From: Aquila chrysaetos chrysaetos
Lineage: Eukaryota; Chordata; Aves; Accipitriformes; Accipitridae
Direction: 5' to 3'
NCBI RefSeq assembly: GCF_900496995.4
Contig: NC_044018.1
Coordinates: forward strand, 26,442,001-26,506,000
DNA: 64,000 bases
Shown here in pieces: positions 38,883 through 48,572 of this stretch. Each line of letters opens with the position of its first letter. The stretch's first letter is position 1. The translations under genes were made by a program, and so were the position numbers. Under the pieces are notes generated by a model. That model had not been told where the DNA came from, did no database searches, and saw only the letters and a program-made list of their open reading frames with translations.

Positions 38883-38909
38883 GTTGCCAATGAAAGAGGT
38901 TCTGTTTAA
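38883..38909 (+). CDS. MLIP: Proposed MLIP terminal coding exon
   Basis: A long pyrimidine-rich tract (38829-38879) ends in CTACAG, one of the best acceptors in the window. Following it in phase 0 gives GTT GCC AAT GAA AGA GGT TCT GTT TAA, adding VANERGSV after SKE and then a stop. This position and phase suit a terminal exon after 30634-30687. I cannot match these eight residues to a remembered MLIP sequence, because the human protein as I recall it stops almost directly after SKE. The call therefore rests on splice-site quality and order. The alternatives are a cassette exon, or a different terminal exon elsewhere in the last intron. Confidence 0.4.
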   Translation, partial: VANERGSV

Positions 38910-39137
38910 TGATGGTGGTGAGTATTACTATTTTTCTGACTTGATTACAGTCACACTTTTAATATGTAACTACTTCTTTAGTGTCACTTTAACAAACTTT
39001 TATGGTTTTGTTTAAGAAGATGATAGGATGCTTTAGCTATACAATTTAGTGTTTGGATAATAAGCTGGCTATGTTTGCTGAATGATTTTCTATTAACAGT
39101 TACCAATGCAGAATAATTCCACTTCTTAGCATCACAA

Positions 39138-39143
39138 AATAAA
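39138..39143 (+). promoter_or_regulatory. Poly(A) signal candidate (proximal)
   Basis: AATAAA about 230 bases after the proposed MLIP stop codon. The downstream sequence is T-rich, but its GT-rich element is weak. Confidence 0.3.
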
Positions 39144-39499
39144 GTCACAATTTAATTAATTTTAAGTGGGCTGCAATCAAACAGCTGGAAGAAATTAAGG
39201 TATGGTCTGGAATTAGATTGTGAAGTAATGCCATTGAGATAAGATGAATATTATTTTATATTTGAGTGCATAACCACATAGCACCATTAAAATGAATGGT
39301 TTGCTAGAGTTAAACAATACTATATTGCAAATAATGTGCTATGCTTGAGAGCAGATATAAGACAGTACTTCACAAGGGACGTCAGGAAATAGGTGATATA
39401 GAAAAGGCTGAAATGTTCAATGTCTCTTTTTGTTTGTTTCAGTCTTCACAAAAAACGTTAATTATGATTAAAAGTTTATTTCAGTTATTATTAAGAATT

Positions 39500-40800
39500 T
39501 GGGAGTAGGATCATGGAGAGAAAAGCAAAAGAACACCTGAAGGAATACTGAGGTAAATTGGAGTATTCAGGATGACGCAGCCTAAAGAAACATACCGTTA
39601 AAATACTTAACCAAAGCAATTTCTCAAACTCTAATGATTAGCAGGATGAGTAAGTTCCTAGAAAACTGGAGAAAGGTGAACACGATGTCATATCTAACAA
39701 AGGAGGAAAGGCAAATCTAAAGAATTACAGAAAAGTCAGTCCTAATAGCATTTCCAAGACACTGGAACAAAGTATTAAACAACCCATTTGTAGGCATCTA
39801 GAGAATAGTAAGGAGATAAGAGGACTTGCACAGGGACACGTCAGAAACAAATCCTATCAAGTTGATCTCATTTCCTTCTTTGACAGCAAAGCAGATAGAG
39901 GGAATGTGTTTGATACAGTGTACCTTCGGCCCAGTCCCACATGACATTCCTAAGCAAGCAAAGCAGATACTGACTAAATTAAATTCACATAACGTAGATG
40001 TGCAACTGATTGGAAGGCTGGACTCTGAGAACAATCATTTGATGCCAAAGTGGGAGAACATCTCACACAGGCTTCCACAATGCTGTCTTCTAGCTCTAGC
40101 ACTATAAAATATTGCCATTAATTACTTGCTTGATCACATGGACAGTAAGCTTACAAAATTTACAGATAATGCCCATTTGGGAGGACTTGCAAGCAGCTTG
40201 GAAAGCAGGATTAGAATTCCAAAAATGTCCCTTACATTAGAGGAATGGCTTGAAATCAATATGATAAAATTCATTGAAGATATATACAAAGAAATATGAA
40301 AAGCACAGACAGAAAAGGAATTACAATAATACTGCAGGAGAGAACCTGAGGATTACAGGGGACCGCAGACTGAATTTGAGTTGAAGAGGCGATGCTTTTA
40401 AGAAAAATGCCATTCCAGGGAGATGTGGAAGGGAGTGCTTGTAATATGATGGAGGTAATTACTCGTCTTTGTTCAGTATTAGTGAAGCATCAGTTGCACG
40501 GGATGTGGGAAACAAATGGGAGATTCAGAGAAGATGTAAAGGTTTCAGTGTCTTCACACAGAAGGAAAGAAATAAGGGCATAGTAGAGGCACAGAAGTTT
40601 ATATCTCTTCATAATTGACAGTTATAAAGGGATATTAGTCACTTCTCCATCCTTCCTGAGTAGAAGAAAAAGAAATGGGTCCAAATTTCAAGGAGAGAGA
40701 TTTCATTTAGAATCTGGACACTTGCGGCTATATGGAAATTTAAGTGCTAAACCAGTTTACCTCAGGCTGTTGCAAAGACAGGCAAGCATCTCACAAGGTA
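39500..40800 (+). mobile_element. Ancient L3/CR1-like LINE relic (reverse transcriptase to 3' part), sense
   Basis: The order of landmarks is that of an L3-type LINE. They are: AAAACTGGAGAAAGGTGAAC (39661) with the following 'TATTAAACAACCCATTTGTAGGCATCTAG' zone (39774-39802), CATTTCCTTCTTTGACAGC (39869), CAGTCCCACATGACATTCC (39932), the degenerate 'TTTACAGATAATGCCCATTTGGGAGG' FADD-type region (40159-40184), and AGGATTAGAATTCCAAAAATG (40207) with GGCTTGAAATCAATATGATAAAATTC just after it. The YADD-type core has decayed and no frame stays open. It is in the same orientation as MLIP. The boundaries are approximate, and similarity to the 3' portion fades after 40650. Confidence 0.72.
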
Positions 40801-41343
40801 GGTTTGGTCTGCCAGCTGTCATCTTTTCTCACAGCTATAGCACAAACAAGGTGGCTGAATATATCATTAGGGGTTTTTTTTCTGTGAAACTATGAGTTAC
40901 ACTTGTTAGCAAGATCATCAGGTTGTACAAATTAGGAAAACTAAGTGACCTCAGTGCATGTTACACAGTTTACTAATCTGTATTTTTGACAACTTGTGTT
41001 CATGTGAAAACTCTTCTTTTGCAGCCCCGAATTAGGATCAAGAGCTAAAACCATAGAGTATTTTGAGGCCTGTTTCTGTACTGAGAAGGAATCCACGGCA
41101 CAAATGTTATTTAAAGCACCATTTAAAAAACAAAAATTGCTTCCAGTATGCTAATTGCAAAGCAGTAATAACAATCAAATATTCTTTCAAGAGATAATCG
41201 TATGTACTAGCATAATTAACCCCAGAGATACACACATGAATGTGCCATATTGAAATACCATTTCTTGAAGTGCTTGCTGGTTTAAGAGATGCCCAATATA
41301 ACACCGCATATTTTCTTTAGAAATAATATAAATGTTGAAATTA

Positions 41344-41349
41344 AATAAA
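41344..41349 (+). promoter_or_regulatory. Poly(A) signal candidate (distal)
   Basis: AATAAA followed within 12-45 bases by TTTTTGTTGCAAACTGTTTG and more GT-rich sequence, the usual arrangement of a vertebrate cleavage site. It is the best + strand polyadenylation signal I see between the two genes and could end MLIP transcripts near 41370. Confidence 0.45.
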
Positions 41350-42524
41350 GCTGTATTTTTGTTGCAAACTGTTTGTTGTGATTCTTATTTTTACTCCTGT
41401 AAATCTAGCTCCATGTATTTCAAATACCTGAGAACAAATGCCAGCATCGTTGGGAAAGGAATGCTCCCATGCTCTTAACCTTGGTCACATTTTGCCACCA
41501 CACAGACACTTACATTTTGTGAAATACTCCGGGAATTATTCACATTTGTGTCAGCACCCACAGCAATCAGCATGCACAGTGATTCTTCCCTGCCATGCAA
41601 TATTCATTGCCCTTTTGACCAGGCAGTGTCCATGCCAGCTGGTGACTGCAGGCAGAATTACTAGCTGCACTCCTGGTGCACGTGGAAGAATCACCGCTTT
41701 CTTCTGGAGTTTATGCTGCTGGTTTTTTTGACCCTGTGCTGCTCCCACACAATGTTGTCCGAGCCTGGATCTTAAGCAGTTTTCTTCCAAAATGCATTAT
41801 AAAAGTCCAAGGAAGCTGACTGTCTACGCTTGCACGAGTCAACTGTCTTCTCCCTGATCCCTTGAACCTTTGAACCAGAAGTCACCCCACAGTTACGTAT
41901 ATGTTCAGGACCTTTGCATTGCAGCCCTGTCCTGGTGTGCAGGAGCATTTCACCTCCTCATACACTGCTATGTGTTGCATTTAAGATTAATATTTTAATG
42001 GGAATTGCTGCTGCTTTCATTAAAATGATGTGATGAACTAATTTATAAAATATTATCATCAGTTAAAATATTAAAATTAAAACCAGTTTAAATGGAATAG
42101 TTCTTAGGCTGCTCAGCCTCTTGCACTATTGGACCTGGTGTAATTTTAATCCAGCCTGCATTTAAACTGTTGAACTCTGGAACTGTGAAAAGAAGTTCAG
42201 CAACCAGTGAGTCTCTCTATGTAGGTAAAATATACATTTTTCCCTTGGTACAGGACCACACATGTCCTTCAGAATGTCATGAACAGAGTGATAGGCATAT
42301 AAGGGTTGTTTTTTTATTAGGTTTTTTTCTCAATAGAAAAATAATAGAAGTGTGTGTATCTTGTGGACAGCATACCCATTAACAGAGGGTGAAAAAAAAA
42401 AATCGAGAAAAGCATTTCAGTGAATTCAAGAGAGAGTTCCTGGGGACAGAAATCAACACATATAGGTGAATATAACAAAAAAGTACTGAAAACTTTAAAA
42501 AATAAATATAAATGCATACATATA

Positions 42525-42564
42525 AACACATCTATAGATGTGTTATAAATGTGTTATAAATATT
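42525..42564. repeat. 20-bp perfect palindrome plus 11-bp tandem repeat
   Basis: AACACATCTATAGATGTGTT (42525-42544) is a perfect palindrome. Its right arm runs into a head-to-tail repeat of an ATGTGTTATAA-type unit (42539-42560). The surrounding 80 bases are AT-rich. Confidence 0.9.
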
Positions 42565-44425
42565 GTACAAGATGTAATAGGTCTATCCACCAAGGACCTG
42601 ACAGTATTTCTTGTTTTCAGTAGAACACCAAAGTGGGCAAAATTCATATTTAGAACCAGTGTGATCTGTGTGATTCTCAAAAGTCTTAGTAAGCTTTCCT
42701 GCCCATTTTTTTTCAAACCATTTGCTTTGTTCTGAATTTGTTCCAAACCCAACTTTCTTTTCCCCTTGAATTTCATTTTTGTAAAGCCCAAAGCCCATCT
42801 AGCATGTCTAGCCAAGAGGATTATTCACATGGTATGGTTTAGGTTTAAATTAGGCCAGGTGATAGATTGAAGCCCATAGGAGGAAGGAACACAAGCAAAA
42901 GAAAGAACTACTGGGATTATAGGAAGGGCAAAAGAGGAATCCTTTTGTTGACCTCTGGGTTTGTGAGTTTGTTCATCTGTGCATACTTTAAAAAACAGTT
43001 TCCCTATCTGTTCAAACAACTTCTGTCTATGAATGAAAAATGAGAGTATATTGGCAATTACAGCCCAGGAATTCTATCCTGAGAAACCAATGGAAAAATT
43101 ATTAAGAGACAAAAATATTTTAAGGAGAGATTATAAAGAGCAAAACTCAACATGAAAAATTGATTGCTTTTTCAGTAGTACTATAAAATTAAAGGATGTT
43201 GCTTATTCAATAGTGTAATATATGTAGTCCAAGTTCTGATGACTTTACCCTGCGTTATTTTTCTGGTAAAATACACATTCCTGCCAGGATCACAATGAAT
43301 GCCTATGTTTAGCAAGGGCTTATGGTCCCCTTTTTCCCTCATCCTCTCTTGCAGTCTGATACGCAGTGTTCACCCCATCCTGTGCATGCTTGTGGTGTTT
43401 CTGTTGTTGCTATGTGCTGCAACTCAAGCTGGCAAAAAAGGACTTATTAAAGTTGGCCCAAGTGGTCAGAAGGGAGATTTGGCTAGCACAAAGGATGTAT
43501 CTGGGTAGTGACATAGAACAGGCCATGGGAAGGAGGCTCAGAAATCATTACTTGAGAAAATTCAGTTGCTGCATCAGACTAAGGGCAGCCCTTGGCCCAA
43601 GGGTTCAGCTCTCTGGGATCCAAAGCCTGGTGTGGCACAGCTCAGTGGTCTTGACTCAGTTTTAATGAGAAAATTGCTTAAATATCAGGAAGTTCACAAG
43701 CTAAAGCTGTGCAAAATGAGAAAAGTGAAAGCACAGAGAGAACCATTTTGTTAAAAGGGTTAACAGTAGCAGCCCATGAATACAAAAGGAAAAATCCATA
43801 CCTTAAGGTATAAAAAAATCCTTAAAAGCAGAGACTCAGAAAGTGGCAACTCAGCAACACTGAGGATCAGCCTGTTACGAGGATTAAGAAGCCCAGTCCT
43901 TCCCTAACTGACCGATGCTTGCCTACACTGCACAGGCTCACTGGCTGCCTTTTTGGGGTTGGTGAGGATGTTAATAGTGGCTATCCAGTATGTGTATTAT
44001 CTAAGGCATAATTGTTTCATATGAATAAATTGTATATATCACTCTTGCAGCGTCTCTTTGTACATTGTAAAAGTTGTCTGAACAAAAATAAGCTGATGAT
44101 TTCTATGTAAGACTTCTCTCACTTATGCAAGGAGTAGTATCTAGCCATACACAGGGCAATCCTAGGCTATACCTACACTAGTCAAGTCATACACCCCAAA
44201 GCAAATGGCACAGGGTAGCTTACAAGTTAAGGGAAGACCCTGCCGCAAGCTGGCTTCTCTAGAAGTGGACTGGTGACACTCACATTGCAATAACACCAAA
44301 CTTAATATGTATCCGAAGCACCTCTAAGCCTGCTTAGTGGTAAGAGTAACGGTAGGCACATGGACAACATGTTCAGGTTTCTAGTATTGGTTTGGGAGGC
44401 TACTTCTGTGTCTGCCCTTGTCAAT

Positions 44426-44917
44426 CTACCCATGGTCTAGAGAAGAGGTTAGGCTTGGGGTGCCAACATTTACTGGTGTGATCAGATAAGGCCACACATT
44501 TGAGATGAACACCAGTAGGTACACATCTGCCATGCAACACCAGCACAACAGCTTCTGAGAGCTCCTACTGACAGTGAAATACAGTATGTTCCTCTTCTCC
44601 TTCACCTCTAACTGGTTGGTGAGGTCTGGGATTGGCAAACTCACTGCAAGTATCATCTCTCTGAAGCTATGTGCAGCCATGCACAGGCTAATCTGTCCAC
44701 AATAATCTGCACTGACAGCGTAACGAAGGTGGCCTGTGGTCCATGATATGTTGGGGCCACTGGATGGTTTTGTCTCCTGAGAGATTCCTATCCAGATATA
44801 AGCAACAATGACTGCTGTTACCCATTCTGCAAGCCCTAGCGAAACACTGTTTAGGAAAGCACTTGCAGCTGTGTGGCTGCATGCAAACTGACCTGGTTCA
44901 TGCACAGGTTCTCCCAT
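44426..44917 (-). other. Orphan 163-codon open frame, doubtful coding status
   Basis: This is the longest ATG-started open frame in the window. It runs on the - strand in the gap between the genes, with an in-frame TGA just before the ATG. The predicted product has hydrophobic segments around residues 24-46 (LNSVSLGLAEWVTAVIVAY) and 131-148, separated by a polar stretch. I recognise no family. The local G+C content is higher than in the flanks, and frames of this length are expected a few times by chance in 64 kb. No splice sites, poly(A) signal or promoter make a convincing gene of it. It could be a chance frame, a decayed retrocopy or an lncRNA segment. Confidence 0.15.
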
Positions 44918-47900
44918 TCTTCACATGTATTTACCTGAGTGAGCCCAGAGTGGGCTGACCTCAGGGCAATGTTGGAGTACGGCTGACAATAAGAAGAATG
45001 AAACTTTTAGCGAAGTGATTTTGTTTTCAAAACTTTTACTGCATTGCAGATGTTAATAATAAAGAGTAGTAAGTGCAAACTACTGCAGCAATTACAAATC
45101 AGTGATGTATTTTGTACGAGGAGTAAACAGTTAATTTTCTGTTCGAGTTCAGAAAAAAGGGGATGGCCCATGTCATTGCGGAGTTTAAACTGGACATAAG
45201 CAATTACATGGGTTCTCCGATGCATTGAGTTGTGTCTACTGGCAAATGACTGAACTGGGGTCTGGCACCCTGGCTTCCTCCTAAACTGGCTGAGAGTCAC
45301 TTCATTTTCCTGACACAAGGCAGCGTACTGCAATTCTCCCTCCGGGTCTGGGTGCAAGGCTTGACCCCAGGCCGCTTGTGGCAGGCAGGGGAAGGGAAGG
45401 TGCCGTGGTCTTCTGATGGGGTGGGCACTGCCGTCTGTCCTGGGAGTGACCTTCAGCCCCGGAGCCTCAGCAGCCACTGCTATCGCCTGTACTCTGAAGA
45501 TGATTAAAAATGAGATTTTTATGATGTCTAATAGGCTAATTCAGACAAATCATGGAGTCTTTTGAAAGAAAGGCTGTGGAATAATCCTGCTCCAACTTTA
45601 AAAAGACTCTTGGACATTTTAAACTGTTTTTCATTCGTTACTCCACCAAGTGTTCAGTGATATTAATATTTGAATTCCTGCCAATTGTGCGGTGCTTTTT
45701 GAAGCTCAAGGGTAGACATCAGGTAATGCTGAAACAGGTACAAGTCAGATATTTTTGTATTTAACAGTGCAGACTAGAAGTAGGACTAGGACCCTAACTC
45801 AAAAGCTTAGCAGAACTGTTATGCTTGGAATAGGTTAATCTTCAATAGAGAAAAAGGATCATGTTTAACTGTTTCTAAATAGTTACAGGTAAGTCAATGT
45901 GTGCTTTCGTACAGTGAACAGAGAGCTACTTTTGCTTACAAGGGAAACTACTGAAATAAAAATATTTTCTGAACCACAATAGAATAGATTCATGGTTTTT
46001 TTAAGGTTTGAACACATGTCAACAACTGGGAAAAATAGAATTTATCAAGTTTCAGCACCATTTCTTGTGTCACAAAACAAAGCTGTTTAGAAACACAAGT
46101 TACATTTTTGCATTCCTTTAAAAGAAATCTCATTCCTTTGTAAACTAGCTCATGTCATTTTGAAGGAAATCCCTTGCTTCTAGTTTATCATCAGCAAGTC
46201 TTTAAAGTTGAAAAATAAAATTTAAAAAAACCACCAAGCAAAACCAAATGAAACCAGAGGTATGTAACTTAAAACACAGATATGCCTGTTCACTTAATCT
46301 GACTGGCTGATAATATTTATCATATATGGTAGCTTTTTTCTTTGTTATGCTTCCAGAGCAAGGAGATAACTTTGTAAAAATATTTCCAAAGATCTGTCTT
46401 AACAAAGAAGGTTTGCATTTTGCTAATGCCAATGCAAATCAGGAGTCATTCTCTTGGAATTGATGGAACTGTGTAGACATAAGGAAAAGAACTGGATTAT
46501 CATTTCTAGTGAACACTTCACCTGAATTTCCATGAACACGTCTTTTCTCATTTTCCTCATGTTACATTTGATGCATTATAGCATAAGTGACAGACTTAAC
46601 GTTTTGCAGATTTTTGTCTCATAAACAAAACTTAATAAAAATACCACAGAGCAAATTTGAAGGCTAAGATTTATGTCCTTTTATGTGATGTACAGTGATT
46701 GCATGTTGCTGACCTTGGCCTTTCTATTAACTTCCACACAGAAGATTGCTTGCAACAGAGCAAAATAAAAATTGTGTGGTCTGATGCAATTTTCCCTCAT
46801 CTGCAGTTCTTTAGCTATGCTGTGGACAGTGTGGGAGGCAGGTCTAATTAAAACACTGCGGTCAAGAAATTGTATTAAAGACTTGAACATTTGGATTACA
46901 AGCCCATATATATCAACATACACACATTCCCTCTTAATGTCTCTGCCATTCATGGCAATGCATCCGAACCAGCTGTGCTGCCAGCTGTGCTTTCAAAAGT
47001 TGCTGCCGTTCGATGCTATGACTTCCTGTAGCACTGAACAGCCCAGCTGAAGTCACAAAGAGAACGATCCCCTTCATTCCCTAGAGAACAGTCTGCCATC
47101 AACTTCTCCAGGTTCCTCTCATTTACTACAAAATGGAGACAGAAGAATGACTGGATTTTACCTCTGCTTGTTCAGCTTTGGAGACTTAAACTGTCTTGTA
47201 ACAGTTCAGATTTGAAACTATGATATTTTTTGCAATTTAGCCTTACATGCTATCTCTGCTAGGAACTTCAGAGTTCTTTGCTGCTTTTTTCTGAATCTTT
47301 TAAGTTTTGGCAACTGTACCATGCATGTTTCTTCAGGTCTGCTGTTCAAAAATCTGGAGATCATAGATCAAGTAGTAAAGGCTGTTAGACTTATCTTTTA
47401 ATATCTGCTCTGGTTTTCTTTGTGGTTTTATTAATACAACCATTTCCTTTTTAAATAGGAATGAGCACTCATCAGTGGGTATTTATTACACCATTTGCAA
47501 TGATCGTCAAGTTCATTTTGACTAAAGAAAGGCAAACCTTAAAAGAATATCTTTGGGTAATAGTTTATACTCAATATCACCTGACTTTTTCAGAATTTGC
47601 CCACAGTAAAACAGTGCAAAATGAAACATATAAAGCTAAGCTAGATCACTAGAAACAAGACTGAAATGGAGGATGCAGGATAAGTTTACTGCAGTGATGT
47701 AGCCCTGCATAGCAGAAAGGAAAATGTGGATGACATGCAATTCAAGTGTTACATAATTTCCAATCATATGGAGAACAAATTAGTTACAGGTAAATGAAGC
47801 CCGAAAGAAAGAGAGCTTCCTTCAACATCATGTACTTATTCCTCACATTGTTTTGATTTTAGAAGTTAAAAGTATAGAACTAAAACATTGGACCATGTAT

Positions 47901-48044
47901 ATTCTGCGTATTCTGAAACCCTTACTATAAACTTTCTCACTTGCAAAAGAATGGACCCAGCGTTTCATAATGATGACTACACAGTCATGGCTCTGTTTTG
48001 AGTGTCTCTGTATCTTGGGCAAATAAATCAGTTTACAATGTCTG

Positions 48045-48057
48045 ACTAATAATTAAC
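48045..48057. promoter_or_regulatory. HNF1-like binding site upstream of TINAG
   Basis: ACTAATAATTAAC matches the palindromic HNF1 consensus GTTAATNATTAAC at 11 of 13 positions, with only the first two bases differing. It lies about 155 bases before the TINAG start codon. HNF1A and HNF1B drive many genes of kidney tubule epithelium, where TINAG is made, so the position makes sense. Function is inferred. Confidence 0.5.
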
Positions 48058-48142
48058 ACATACAGAGTTTTCCTAGAAAACTGTACTCTGCAGCCTTCTG
48101 TTCAGATTTCTTTCTGAATACTAACTGACGGTATTACATCTA

Positions 48143-48162
48143 CAGTAAATGAACATTTACTG
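48143..48162. promoter_or_regulatory. Perfect inverted repeat near TINAG 5' end
   Basis: Nine-base arms CAGTAAATG and CATTTACTG flank two A residues, 50 bases before the start codon. It could bind a dimeric transcription factor or form a small hairpin in the 5' UTR. No particular factor is identified. Confidence 0.5.
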
Positions 48163-48211
48163 ATAAAGTGAAGCACAGAGAGCCTCAAAAAAAGCTGCTT
48201 GAGGCAGAAGA

Positions 48212-48572
48212 ATGTGGCTCAAAAGTCAGATATTGCTCTTATATTGCATTGCAAGTGAAGTTTGGATGGCAAAGCAGCTTGACTCCAGAAGAAATTTCCC
48301 CCGAGGACTTTACTCTGTTGAAGATGGTGGTTCTGCAAAGTGGAACAGGCTAAAAAGGAGTCTGTATCAGGGAAAGTCCTGCAGGGTACGAGGCTGTTGC
48401 ACAGGAAGAGATGATGCCTGCAGCTTTAACATCGTCTCCAAAGCAGCTATATGTTACTGTGACCAATTCTGTGCCTCAGGTTCTCCTGGCCCTGTAGACT
48501 GTTGTGCCGACTACTGGGATGTCTGTGACCACCCTGTTGAGCCCACCAGGTCAGATGAGCCTTGGCCATCGG
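48212..48572 (+). CDS. TINAG: TINAG exon 1: signal peptide and somatomedin-B-like domain
   Basis: TINAG is a secreted glycoprotein of the kidney tubular basement membrane that binds laminin and type IV collagen. The exon encodes 120 residues plus one base. The ATG has A at -3 and aligns with the human start (MW..., later EVWMAKQ against EIWMEKQ). Residues 1-20 form a signal peptide with core ILLLYCIA. RLKR at 46-49 is a possible furin-type site (RFKR in human). Residues 57-105 form a ten-cysteine somatomedin-B-like cluster: CRVRGCCTGRDDAC, then CYCDQFC, then DCCADYWDVC, spaced as in human TINAG. The exon ends EPWPS and splices at G|GTAGGT in phase 1. The 5' UTR start is not evident. Confidence 0.96.

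Larger units (their letters stand above)
38910..41375 (+). other. MLIP: Candidate MLIP 3' UTR / 3' flank
   Basis: There is no coding sequence here. If the terminal exon at 38883 is right, the 3' UTR would end after the AATAAA at 39138 (about 250 bases) or after the better one at 41344 (about 2.45 kb). The longer form would contain the sense-oriented L3-like relic at 39500-40800. The region is AT-rich and has no other recognisable element. Confidence 0.35.
41376..48044. other. MLIP-TINAG intergenic region
   Basis: About 6.7 kb with no gene I can support. It holds a 20-base palindrome with an adjacent tandem repeat (42525-42564), a GC-richer segment at 44400-45480 with two - strand open frames, and AT-rich sequence elsewhere. 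A stretch near 43570-43600 weakly resembles the repeat seen at 60.2 kb, but too little to call. Confidence 0.6.

Noticed and set aside
45007..45477. 156-codon - strand frame as a separate gene
   Set aside because: It starts with GTG, and the first in-frame ATG leaves only about 70 codons. No homology is recognised. It is mentioned only with the neighbouring frame as an observation.
48168..48211. Upstream open frame overlapping the TINAG start
   Set aside because: The frame opens with GTG at 48168 rather than ATG and there is no good context. It is out of frame with TINAG and adds nothing.
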